From positions 10,478,001 through 10,542,000 of the forward strand of contig NC_026660.2 of assembly GCF_000004075.3 (NCBI RefSeq): a stretch of DNA of 64,000 nt, given 5' to 3'. Origin of the DNA: Cucumis sativus. Taxonomy: Eukaryota; Streptophyta; Magnoliopsida; Cucurbitales; Cucurbitaceae. Of this stretch, positions 1-11,373 are shown piece by piece. The translations under genes and the position numbers were made by a program. Within the stretch, counting starts at the first letter, position 1. Each line of letters begins with the position of its first letter. Below the pieces are notes generated by a model. That model worked only from the letters and a program-made list of their open reading frames with translations. It was not told the DNA's origin and made no database searches.

Positions 1-300
1 GAAGTTTTTTGAAAAACGAGAATTTTCGCGGCTTAGACCTGAAGAGGATCTTTACATACACATAGAAAGAATCGCGTGCCACCCAATCACAGCTTGCCAA
101 ATATATATTTTCTTTTTTAATTTTCTAATATCCGCCGTGGAATTCGCGGGAGATTTACCGGAACTGGGCCGGATTCACAGTTGGGATGTATAAGGCCCAT
201 TTCACGAATATATGAACCTCAACCGTCTTGGTTCGGGTCGGTTTACCTTCAGCTACCGTCCACTCGAATCAGACCGCTCCGGTTCGGTATTGGGCTTACA
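1..300 (-). promoter_or_regulatory. Promoter-like region of a gene beyond the left edge
   Basis: Three site II type motifs lie close together: TGGGCC at 165-170, GGCCCA at 194-199 and TGGGCT at 291-296. The surrounding DNA is richer in GC than the spacer that follows. Such clusters are known from promoters of plant housekeeping and mitochondrial genes. No long reading frame starts here on the plus strand, so I infer a promoter facing left, with the gene itself outside the window. Direction is inferred, not seen. Confidence 0.35.
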
Positions 301-2281
301 TGTAAATTATCTCATTTCTTTTAGTCATATTAAACCTAAAATAGTTCAAATGTTGAATTTATTACTCTATGTGGTTCTTGTAAATATGTTGACTTTTTAT
401 TATAGGTTTAGGTTTAATATTCTTTCCTTCTTGGCTAAATAAAAACGAATAGCTATTCTCATCTCGTTTTATTAATGTGTTATGTTATAGTAAACTTCTA
501 AATTAACAATTAAAATTTTAAATTTTCTTTAAATTAAATAAAGGTAACGACACATAAGTAAACATGAAATGATATAGAATTCTTTATTTTCACATTTGGG
601 CAGAAAACGTACTATTTAAGTGGTTTTAAAAAATAAACAAAATCCACTCTACATAAATTTCAAGATGTTTTTCCAAAGCAAAAACTTATTTCCACTCTAA
701 TTCTAGTAACTCGTACTAACGTGTTTTTCAACAAAAATGGATGGAATGGTATATTAATATCAAGATTTTGAGGTTGGTAATGTACTATTGATGTCAATTA
801 AACTTTCTTAAATTTAAAAATTATTGTCGATATTCATTGAATTTAATGATGCTGAATCGACTCCGTAGTTATCTATATAGAAAGTTGAGGAAAGTAATTT
901 GGACTAAGGATAGAATTTTATTATTGTCATTCAAAATCCATGGATTACTTTGATGGTTTTGGCTTTCTATAATAAATTAAATTAATTTGATAATTGAGGT
1001 AGGGTTGAATCTTTAATCAATAATTTATTGCTCTATAAACTCTACAATTAGTGTATGATGCAATATTTCTATTTCCTTTAAATCAAATATAGCATGTCAA
1101 TTATTTACATATAATACTTATCTTCTGTCGTGTTTCAATTAATGTTTACGTGGATTCGTGGATTCGTTAATGTATACTTTGAACAAATCTTTAATAGAAA
1201 CATGAATATAACAATGATATAAAATAAACACAAAATAACAATAAATACATGTTTAATTGAGATTAGATGTTCAATCATTCATACATGTTTCCTCTTATAC
1301 TAAAAGAACAAGTAACTTGTTTTTCAAATTTATTTTTTCAAACTCAAACCATTTTATCAACGGATTTCAATTAAATAAAAATCAGGTCATATCAAAATGC
1401 TTATAAGACACGTCAAAATTTTAGATTATATGAATGTTTACCGGTTGCTAAAAATGGTTGAAAAGCATTTTCCAAAAAAAAAAAATTCACAAATTTATTT
1501 ATTTTCAGTCCAAATCAAAAGGCGTTTGTATTACTCTTTTACTTATATAGTATTTTTATCCTCCAACATGATTCTACATGCAAAATCTACTTTAATAAAC
1601 TTATACCACTTTATTTTCTTTTTATTTTTTGTCTTAAGCTAAACCCATGCAAGATAAACTTCAGATCTAGTACATAATTTAATAACTATTTTTATCTTAA
1701 TATTCAATAACCATGATTATATATTTCAATATTGACAATTAAAAAGTAAAATTTAAACTAAAATCTTCATTTACTCGAAGAAAAAAGATCACACAAGTTC
1801 ACAAAAAAAAGATTCAAATTCGAGTATCAAAAGGATCCTCCATAGTTTGATGTACACCCCCAAGTAGTTGAGGGAAAATATGAATAGTTTTGAACAAATA
1901 GAACGGAATCACATCTGAAAAGATGAAATAGAGAGAAAAAAAAGTCGATCTTATTTTTCTCTGAATTTATTTTATAAATTATTTCCCATTTATTAACCAA
2001 CCAAATCAAACTTCCCAAAAACAAAAAAAAAAAAACTAAAATATTGCACTCAGATTTCCATCACAGCTGAGAGACGTCACAAATTCACATCCAATAAATT
2101 AAAAGCCACAACACAAAAATGCATATTTATTTTTGAAACATTAAAGTCAACAAGTAGTGATAATTAGCAGAAAGAAAAGACGAAGAAAAAAAAGGATAAT
2201 CAACCTGGGAATTGAGAGGAAATTCCAAAGGTATAAAAATGCCAAAAGGATTAGAATTGCCCTGCAAACAATAGCTAGCTA
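301..2281. other. AT-rich spacer, no gene recognised
   Basis: About 2 kb of AT-rich sequence with many stops in all frames. The only open frames are short, have random composition rich in F, I, K, L, N and Y, and look like chance. A TATA-like run (tataaaaa) lies near 2232, just upstream of the GC-richer island. Confidence 0.6.
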
Positions 2282-2470
2282 GACTTCAGCTGCTGCTTTA
2301 GCCCCCACTTCAACTACTTTTCCTCCGCCACCTCCGACCGCCGTTACCTGAGATATGTATCGATTAAAACACTACGGCTAGTCATAAAGAGGCGGGCGAG
2401 GCGATGGGCGCCGGCGCCACCGGTGGTTGTGTTGGAAGGAGAGATTATTAAAAAGGTGAGAGAGGGGTAG
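2282..2470 (+). pseudogene. Open frame without ATG in a GC-rich island, possible gene remnant or exon
   Basis: The plus strand is open for 62 codons, ending in TAG at 2468-2470. The peptide does not look random for this AT-rich region: it begins around DFSCCFSPHFNYF, passes through the basic stretch VIKRRARRW and ends near VVVLEGEIIKK. No ATG opens this frame, and an in-frame stop lies just upstream at 2276-2278. The last lysine codon is followed by GTGAG, a good splice donor, so this could be an internal exon or a decayed gene. On the minus strand a 55-codon frame starting MLQTNN (ATG at about 2503) overlaps the same island and ends beside CAG|GTAAC, so the coding strand is uncertain. I do not recognise the protein. 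Confidence 0.25.
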
Positions 2471-3400
2471 TGGGTTTGTTGTAGAGAAGAGTTATTGGTT
2501 TGAAGCATCTTGGAGGGTATATGCGTCAGTTCCTCGCATGGAAACAGGGGACTTGTCGCATCGGTCACTTCTGTTCCCTGTATAGTTTAGAATGTAACTG
2601 AGAAAAATAAATGGGTTTCAAAGGCTGGATCCGGTCACCCGGTTGTGACCCATTATTCGGGTTTTGTATTTTGAAACACAAGATTGTCTACTCACGTCAC
2701 GTGCGCTATCTCCTAACTCAACTCACCCAACGTGCGCATTTCTCCTTCTTCTTATTATTATTCCTTTTAAATGGAAATTTAAAACTAATTTATTCTCCTT
2801 TCTTTTCTATCATTTATTCCCAACTAAATATCAATTTCTTTTTAATAAATGTATTTTGTAAAATTGAACTTTTCAATACAATCTCTATTTACTCTTTGGA
2901 TGTTTTTTCTCAAATAAGTTTCATAAATTTAATGTAATTGAAATGAATATTTAAAAAACTTGTAGTTTTCTTTTCCTTTTTGACATACTTTTCTTGGATA
3001 ATTTTGTAGTAAAATCTTGATGGTTATGATTTTGATTTTTTATTTTTGTATAAAAATAATAGAATTTAAAAATCTTATATATATATATATATATATTTAT
3101 CTTTTTTAAATAGTTTCAATTTCAAATTATAATTCTAAAACTTTTTTCCTATTTTCCAAATTGAAACATTTTTATTTTTCCATTTCTCTGGTGGGCCGAA
3201 TTTTCTTCTTACTCAAAATTACGAATTTTGTGTAGATAGGCTGTAGTAAAACGACAAATAATTCGTTACCGGCCCATTATTAGAGAAAATATGGGCCAAT
3301 GAAGGTCCCTATGTGCGCACAAGTTATACAAGGTTAGTTTCGGACGACAAGTCGCGGCACCCACCATACGAGCTCAGACGACACGTAGTTTCAGTAAAAT
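2471..3400. other. GC-richer patches with clustered site II motifs, no gene found
   Basis: Positions 2600-2720 hold a GC-rich patch with short inverted CCGG/GTCAC words and a CACGTG. Positions 3192-3197 (TGGGCC), 3271-3276 (GGCCCA) and 3292-3297 (TGGGCC) form a second site II cluster, followed by a GC-rich stretch to about 3400. A TA microsatellite lies at about 3076-3097. The motifs look like a promoter, but no convincing reading frame follows on either strand. Confidence 0.35.
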
Positions 3401-4490
3401 TACTGGATTGAAAATTCAATCTTCTCTCTTTTTTTAGTACTAAAATGTCCTTTTTAATTCCACAAAAAGGAAAACTGTAATCCACATTTATTGAAAGATT
3501 TTTTTAATTTTTTTTCTAAAATTTGAGTTTAATTTTCATTACATATGGTTAAATTTTAGTTTTTATTTAGTTATTAGATTATATATTTTACAAATTTACC
3601 TTTAGGATGTTGTCAATGCTCACCTTACTACGTGACATTGACATTAATTTAACTAATTTAAAATATTTATGGCGTGACATTTTCTTAATTAATAATAACA
3701 GTTACGAAAAATGAGTGGATTCTATCTATCAGTAACACATTTATTTATTTTTAAATAGCTAGCATACAACAACAATAACTTATTAAAAAGCGAATATTTA
3801 ATAAAAAAAATCAACGTTAAAGATGTAAGTGTTAAAGTGTTCGGTTGAAAGAAATCTCAAAACTCGAAAGAAAAAATTTAATATCTACGAACAAAAATAA
3901 CAATTTTAACTTAAAATCACAAATTCAAATATAAAATTTTGAAACATAGGAACAAAATTAATAGAAATTCATACTCAAAACTTAGAGGTTAAAAAATGTA
4001 TTTCATGTCATAAATATATTGCTAACTGCTACAAAATTTAACAAATAACGAGTAATGGTAAAAATCCAAAAGAAAAATGTGAGATAAAAATGACAATAAA
4101 CATGCGAAAATGATTACTCATATAGAACTCAAAGATCAAACTACAACTTGCAAGCTAAGTAATAAGTAGTACTCTCGAATTTCAAACTAATAACCATGGT
4201 AAACGCTAATAGAAGTTTACACATTATTTTACATATATTATGAAACAACATCTCACAGTTTACTATTGGCAACACATTAATTATACTCGATGAGGCAAAA
4301 CGTTCCATACTATTTAGGTACATACAAGTAAGGTGCAAATTATTGGACCATAAATTGACAGAAGATAAATTATTTTCCTAATTCTTTTTATTCTCGATGT
4401 AAATGATAAAAGAGAGACATAAAGATAGATATAGGTGGCATGAGAAATGAACAACTATATGCTATTTAGAAGTGATGTTAAATAAATGAA
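3401..4490. other. AT-rich spacer, nothing recognised
   Basis: AT-rich sequence without a credible reading frame. A 13-base match to the start of miR157 near 4358 does not continue and was rejected. Confidence 0.6.
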
Positions 4491-4640
4491 ATAGAGATTG
4501 GAGAAGTGTGCGTTTATTAGGGGAGAGTGTGTCGCGAGTCACGCCCGCGTCGTCGCTATGGCAAGTGACCGGTCGGCCACTTCTCACAATCAAATCCGGA
4601 GGGTTTTGTGGCCAAACGCGTGGCCGTATATATTGGAAAA
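4491..4640. promoter_or_regulatory. Isolated GC-rich, promoter-like patch
   Basis: About 150 bp with several CG-containing words (gtcgcgagtc, cccgcgtcgtcg, gaccggtcggcc) stands out from AT-rich flanks and ends in a TATA-like tatatat at about 4627-4633. The downstream 300 bp has no coding frame. It could be a promoter of a non-coding transcript or a remnant; neither can be shown from sequence alone. Confidence 0.2.
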
Positions 4641-5224
4641 TTTTGTTTTCTTTTTATTATTTTGATTTGACTAATCAAATCCCCATTTTCTTTTTCTTTT
4701 TTATTCTTTTTTTCCCCTTAAAGGCTTAAACCCCATGAAAATAATTAATTAAATAACTCATTTACTTTTCCTTTTTTTAACCTTTTCATTTCCACCACTC
4801 AACTTTCCTGTTCATCCGTACCAAAATAATTTTCTTCTGGTTTCAAACAAATAAATTCTGCTCAAATCACACGTTGTATATATGGTAATGCAATGATGTA
4901 AAATATTAAATGTTAGGATGTCATAATCTTTAAACTTTATCAGTAAATTTATTGTTTTCTTACAATACATTGTTACCATTTATACTTTTGATATAAAAAT
5001 ATAATAATTGGTAATCACATTTACTATAGTTAAAATTTTCACTTTTAATTTAAACACACAACTTAGTCAGCATACACGTTTATTTAACAAACTAAAATGT
5101 CTACTCTGATTCATAATTGTAGCAAATTTTATGAAAGTGTATGCAAAGTCTACCATTTTTTTCCTTTTTTTTTTTATTTTATTGATTTAAAAAGTACAAA
5201 AATTTAGGTTGATTGTGAGGCGAA

Positions 5225-5415
5225 ACATAGTCATGACCTTGTTGTACTATCTCTTCCTTTCCCTTTTATAATCCATGCATTGCTAAACCTTTGATTGATA
5301 TCTATTATTATACACTTCCTTTTACCTTATTGTACATAGTCATGACCTTATCGTACTCTTCCTTTCCCTTTTATAAACCATGCATTGTCAAATCTTGATT
5401 GATATCTATTATATG
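5225..5415. repeat. Tandem duplication, period about 109 bp
   Basis: The words acatagtcatgacctt, ccttttataa-ccatgcattg and gattgatatctattat occur in the same order twice, starting at 5225 and 5334. The two units are highly similar with a few small indels, so the duplication is fairly recent. It is non-coding. Confidence 0.8.
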
Positions 5416-5458
5416 TTTGTATGATGCTCACTTTTTTTATTAACAAATGAAATTAAAA

Positions 5459-5476
5459 CACACACACACACACACA
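5459..5476. repeat. (CA)n microsatellite
   Basis: Nine CA units directly visible in AT-rich spacer. Confidence 0.9.
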
Positions 5477-5854
5477 AGATTAATAAAGGAGAGAAGAAAA
5501 TGATAGGAAGAGTGCTAGAATAATAGGGTGGCCAAACTATGGCATGCATGAATAATACCGATTCTCATTTCTTTTTTCTTTTTCAATAGTACATATGAAA
5601 TCTATTAAATCAAATGTAAAAATAAATAATTGTTAAAAATTGAACGTTGACAAAATATTTACACTTCAAACAAAAATCATATTTAACAAACTTTGTCTTT
5701 TAGTAGGTTTGTTTTATAGAGAGTGTAAATAATTTGTCAATTTTTTTCTATTTTGGAAAAAATCTAGATTTGTCACATCAACAACTACAACATTCATATT
5801 TCATATAACTATATTTATAAGTTTGCTACTCAAAGTCTATCGTTATTATATATA

Positions 5855-6230
5855 TGTATGTTGAACTTTTACTTATTATAAAAAGTTGGCAAAACATCTT
5901 AAGATATCAAAATATCACATAAAAAGAATTGGTCTATACTGCAAATCTCTAGTTAAGGTTATAGATTCGTAAATAGCGCATTATTGTATTTGATCTATTA
6001 AATATATATATTGAAATTTTACTTAATATAAAAAAGTAGGCAAATTAAACACATCTTGCAAAATTTTCGATAGAATTTCTCAAATTCCATTAGATGAAGA
6101 GTATAAGTTAATAATTGGAAAAATATATACGAGAAAAAAACCGATCTATACTTCAAATCTCTAGTTAAGGTTATAGACAATTCATATGTAGTGTATTATT
6201 GTATTCAATCTATTAAATATTATTTAAAAA
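5855..6230. repeat. Degenerate tandem or nested repeat
   Basis: The block ctctagttaaggttatag, followed by a tattgtatt...atctattaaata stretch, occurs near 5947 and again near 6159. The block ttactta-tataaaaaagt-ggcaaa occurs near 5866 and 6018. Shared order with different spacing suggests an old tandem repeat with internal deletions. Confidence 0.55.
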
Positions 6231-9200
6231 CTAGTTTAATTGACATTCGCTCTTTTTCAATTATTCCACATAAACTAATTATAGAGAGATTCATTTGAAC
6301 TTGATAATCCATCCTATGACGTAATATATGCCAAAAAAACATATTAAAATAATATGGATGATAACGATCATTTCTTAAAAAGAAAACCAATAATTAGAGT
6401 TTATAATAATATAAAACTATACATATACAATATAATTTTGTGCAAAAACAACACATTTTTCTTATTTAAATTTCCTTGAGATTAGCATAGGAAAGCAATA
6501 GCACCACTTTGCTGCAAGAAAATGAGAGGTTGGTTCCTTAACTTATAATGCATCAACCAAAAGAAAACTATCAACAACACAAAAATCAGAAAACTAATTA
6601 AGGCAACAATATAGAATGATATATATATATTGGAAAATGAATGATAGTTCTTACTATACAATCTAAAATTTATAAAAAGAAAAAAAAGGAAAAGGGGTTG
6701 TTGGTTGAAGGATATAGTTTAGTTTGCTTGCTTTTTTCCCTTTCACTTTAGCTTCTTTCCACTCATTTCCTTAGACATCAAATTTTAGGTGAGAGAGATG
6801 AGAACAAAAATAATAAATTAATGGTTGAGAGAAAATTGAAATCCCACTTTTAATTAATAACATTTAGCTTCAAATTTGATTTTATTAGGGGGAAAAAATA
6901 GGTCATGAGAGTCTATCTATGTGGTGTGTGTGTGTGACAGATTTGTGAGATGATAATTTTAGTGATTAAGCATAAATTAATGCAAATTAGGTATGAATAC
7001 TAAGAATGTTTTGGAGGGATTAATAAGGTCTTAATTATTTTTATTAATGACTTTAAGACTTGGGTTAGTCTCCTAATTTGGGAAATATAATTAATCCATT
7101 TCCCACACACTTTAACTAAATTAGTTTGCCAAATCAAAGTTATATACTTTATTAACAATTCCAAAGCCATTTTTTTTGCAAACTCTTTATACCTTACCAA
7201 TGATCATTTTCTTTTTCTCACTTTAATAATTGAAAACCCATCTTAATTATATGCATTTTAATCCTTTTTGGATCAAATCCACTTTGGCTTTCCACATTTT
7301 CTTAGCAAACTATGACAACCCATTTATTTTCTTTGATAATTTGAACTATTGGTTTCTTTAGAATATTGTACCAAGCTCACATTTTTATTTAGATCGGTGA
7401 GGGTTGATCTAAAGGCTTCATTTCATATGTCTTTGTTCATCAAACTTCGAGGCTCAACCTTAGTTAAGGATGGATCGAGAAGATTGGTTTGGACTTTTAA
7501 CCAAAATCCATCTTTTCAAGTCTAAATTGGCTACAATAAACTTAAGCCCATCGGACAGAGAAGGTCGGTTGTGACCTTATCCTTGGCTGAAGTTGAGGCT
7601 AATCATACTATTTTGGCTCAAAGTCTAGTCAGCCATTTCCCTTAAAGCCTATGTTATCCTCTTGGCTCAATTGCTTCTCTTTGTTATAGCTTTTTAATTA
7701 TATTGGTGTGATGATCAAATTTTCCCTTGTTATGTCGTTTTTACCTTTGATTATAGAGTCCACCTCTAAGATGTTGTTATCTAAATTTGGTAGGAATGAT
7801 AAATTTGTAATAATCGAATAATATCAAACCAAAAAACTATTTAGCATTAATGTGATATATACTTTCCATCAACGTTGTTTTGACGATCAACATAATAAAC
7901 GGTTGGGATGACTTGAGCTTTTCACTCATAGCAAAAGCCAAAAAAAAAAGAGAAGACATTTTGAAGGAAAAGTAATAGATTGTTGATTTTAATTTGTGAA
8001 AGAAGTTTACATGAAAAGACTCGTAAATGAGTCTCCAAATTACGGTCGAGTAGAAGTGGTTGCACCTAAAAAGAAATAACTTTTTAATACTCTTTTCTCT
8101 TCCATATTGTAACCAAAAGTTTGTTATATTATTTACGTTACAAAATTAGGAAGCAACTAACTTATCGCGATATAACATTAATATCACACCATTTTTACTT
8201 GTAAGACAATGAATTATTTATCCTCCACTATGCAACACAACACAACACAACGACCAGTATTAAGTCATAACAAAAACATAATTATTCTCGTTTAATTAAA
8301 TATATTCCACTAAGTAGATCTTGTATATATAAGATTGGATAAAATTTAAACAAACACGTCGTTTATTAACTAGTTAAAAGATATGAAGATAAATATAAGG
8401 TAAGTTGCCGTTAGAGTTGTCTAGAATTGATATATACACAAAAGTGAATGATTTTTGATTAGATATGTCACCGATGTACCTACTTAGCAATGTTCTCTCT
8501 TTTAACTTTTGATGAGTTAGCCTCCTGAAAGAGAAGCAATATGTCTGATAAGCAAGAAAATAATTTGACGTTTAATAATGGGCCTAATTTGGGGGGCACA
8601 TACCCTACAAAGTTTGTCATACATATCAACACTATACTATAGTTTCTTAATTAAGTTCCTTTCTAATTAACCAATTAAGTTGCAAAAATATATATTATTT
8701 CTAGATCGTTAACATGTTTATCATATTCTTAATTCTTAATTAAGGATCTGAAGCTAGATTGAAGAATGTTACGTATGTTCACAAAAAAGGATAGAAAACT
8801 ATTCAATTAGGCTACCTACGATCTTACTAGATGTATGAGAGAAACATATTTTAGATTTATATCTACTTTTATATTCAAGACACGAATATTTACTATTATA
8901 TATATGTGTGAGTCACATTGAATATTTTCTTTTAAAAAATAGTCACGATAATCATAAACATGAATTAATTATTGTGTCCTGATACATATGTAGGATCGAT
9001 ATATTCACCATTGATCTTTTTCCTAATTATTAGATATGCGACATAACTTGTAAGGAATGATAATTAAATATCTAACAATATTTTCATTGCTAAAAAAATA
9101 TTTGTTATGAGATCGATAGACTAAGAAAACAAAAAAACGTAAAGCAATATAAAAACAACGCATATGTTTACACTGTTTATTAACAATATATCAGCTACAT

Positions 9201-11091
9201 ACACACTGACAAATTAAAAACCAATTTATTAATAAAAATAATTCAAAGATAATGAGTTTATATATATATAATCAATTTTTCTAAATTCGTGAATAATATA
9301 AACATGCAAGATTATTGAATACTGATCAAGGCATTCCAACAATATTGAAAATATAGATACCAAGATTCGAAGAAACTTCAAAATAAGAAATATTTTCGTA
9401 CGATGTGTGTAAATTTTATTTTTTTAATTTGAACTTTTCATCTTTTAATCGATATCAAAGTAACTAATCTAACACTGTTCAATCCACGTGTATATGATGC
9501 TCATAAACACGAGTTGAAATTTATTAGTGTTCTTTTTAGAAAAAAATAGGAAGACGGGGAGATTTAGTTTAATTTGTAGACCCATAAGAATTTAACCATT
9601 TCCTCATGGGGGTATTTGAATTGTGTTAAGGATGATCATATATATATATATACATATAAATAAAAAATGGCAAAGGCATATGGGCACAATGTGAAGAGAA
9701 GGACAAAGCAAGGTCCATATGCATAATTATATAAAGAGTGAAAGACAGGCAACCTAACACCCAAATAAGTGTTATTTGCTACCAATTAACCCTTTCTATC
9801 TTTATCTTATTGTCTCATTGTTCTTTGTATAGACACTCCCTTTTCCCCCCACAACATATTTGTTCTTTTGTAAATTGTCATTTCCACTTTACAATAATTC
9901 ACTATTATTGTTATCATTATTTCATTATATTGTTGGAGTAAATTTTGACCATAGAAAATGTTAGTGGTTAATTCAACGAAAGTAAAGAGAAAAATGAGTT
10001 TAGACAAATCTTAGAATTAATTAACCGTATATATAAATTGAAACGTAAAATATTAACGTTGGTTTGACTAGCTATCTACATTTTGTTACATAGTTTTTTG
10101 TTTTTGAAATTTGGATTAAGCTTAAAACTTCTTTACTTTACAAACCAAAAAAGAAAATCATTCTAAGCAAATGAGAAGAAAAAAATGGAATGCTTATCAA
10201 GTGAGGTCTAAACAAAATTGGTAAGTAATCTATAACTAATCTTTAAACTTTAAGCAAGTTATAGGATCATGCAATGTGAAAATATTGCTTTCATTTATCA
10301 TCTATCTTGTCGACACGTAGTTTTTGAAAGATAACGTGGACTAGAATATCGTAGAAGTGCACGGACACCGACAAGATTACGTTTTCACACGTAAATAGAT
10401 GTCGAAATTATTTTGGAGAATGCAATTACAAATTGATTTCATATACCACACATGATGATGGATAGATTCTCGAAATCTCATGAAAAAATAAATTAAAGTT
10501 TAAGGCTAGCTAAAGTTTATTGACTTTATATGATACCTCTAGAACTAAAAACTGTAGTAGATAAGAAATTATTTGTTGGAATCAGAATGTGATCACTACA
10601 TAACAATCCATAAAGGAAGAAGTCAATTTGGGTAAATTTAGGGTTTGTGTTTAGATTCTTGTGTTTGTCTTTATTTCTCATCAACATGGATCATAGTCTC
10701 ATAATCATTCAATCAATTACTAGGTACTTGCATTTATATCATACATCTGTGCCAAATTATAGCCTCCATATATAAATTTGGTGGTTTTAATATTTTGGAT
10801 GAATTTTTATTTAAATTCTAATTCTATTTTTTTAGTTTCTAAACCTCAATTATGTACGATTAAGGCCATGTCTATTTTGAGGAAAATGTAATCCAATATT
10901 CAATAGTAATTTGAAAAGTTAGCCCTAATGTTGTTATGATATTTATCTTAACAAAATATGGATCGAAGTCCCGTTATAAAATAAGTAAACAATAAATGTA
11001 ATCTAATTGTAGGTAAGGCGAGGACGACCAATATAATTCCCTTTAAAAATCACGTAGAAACTACTAGTGGTTTTTAAGTACTTTGGAAAGA

Positions 11092-11228
11092 TTTTTTTTT
11101 AGTTTGTATCTACTAAAGTTAACGTTTTTTTGTTAGTATAACAACTATGAAAATATTTGGCGATAATCGAACTCCGACCTTAAGACTAAAGGTCATATCA
11201 TGTGATTTAACCATTATAATACAACCGC
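11092..11228 (-). repeat. tRNA-derived SINE-like element
   Basis: Read on the minus strand, the segment begins with a tRNA-like head: an A-box-like ATAATGGTTAAA followed about 40 bases later by a B-box-like GAGTTCGATTAT. A short unrelated body follows, ending in a run of nine A residues (the T run at 11092-11100 on the plus strand). That order (tRNA-like promoter, body, A tail) is the known layout of plant SINEs. Target-site duplications were not identified. The head is degenerate and would not fold as a working tRNA. Confidence 0.5.
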
Positions 11229-11294
11229 AATATACAATGACGATATTTTGCTACAAACCCTCATGTATATTTAATTATACACTACACAAACTCT

Positions 11295-11373
11295 AAACCT
11301 AACACTAGTGATTAAGACACCAACAACAATCAACTTTCCTGGCTAGCTAAAGAATAAAAGTTTGAATTCCACC
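11295..11373 (+). repeat. Second tRNA-like head, probable SINE fragment
   Basis: Positions 11301-11316 (aacactagtgattaag) resemble a tRNA A box and D arm, and 11359-11370 (agtttgaattcc) resemble a B box, with the expected spacing. No clear tail or body is seen. It sits beside the minus-strand SINE-like element in opposite orientation. Confidence 0.3.

Larger units (their letters stand above)
4641..11090. other. Long AT-rich intergenic region, no gene recognised
   Basis: More than 6 kb without a credible protein frame or tRNA. Apart from the listed tandem repeats it holds TA runs and low-complexity A/T tracts. A stretch at 7380-7700 is richer in G and C and repeats words such as ggctcaa and ttggct; it may be a decayed transposable element, but no terminal repeats or coding domain are visible. 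Confidence 0.6.

Noticed and set aside
212-442. 76-codon plus-strand frame near the left edge
   Set aside because: Only the first 30 residues come from GC-richer promoter-like DNA; the rest is AT-derived and no domain is recognisable.
4353-4375. Partial match to miR157 (ttgacagaagata)
   Set aside because: Only 13 bases match, and no complementary arm for a hairpin is visible nearby.
4508-4729. 73-codon plus-strand frame in the GC-rich patch
   Set aside because: It does not begin with a proper ATG and ends in a phenylalanine run from T-rich DNA; more likely regulatory or remnant sequence.
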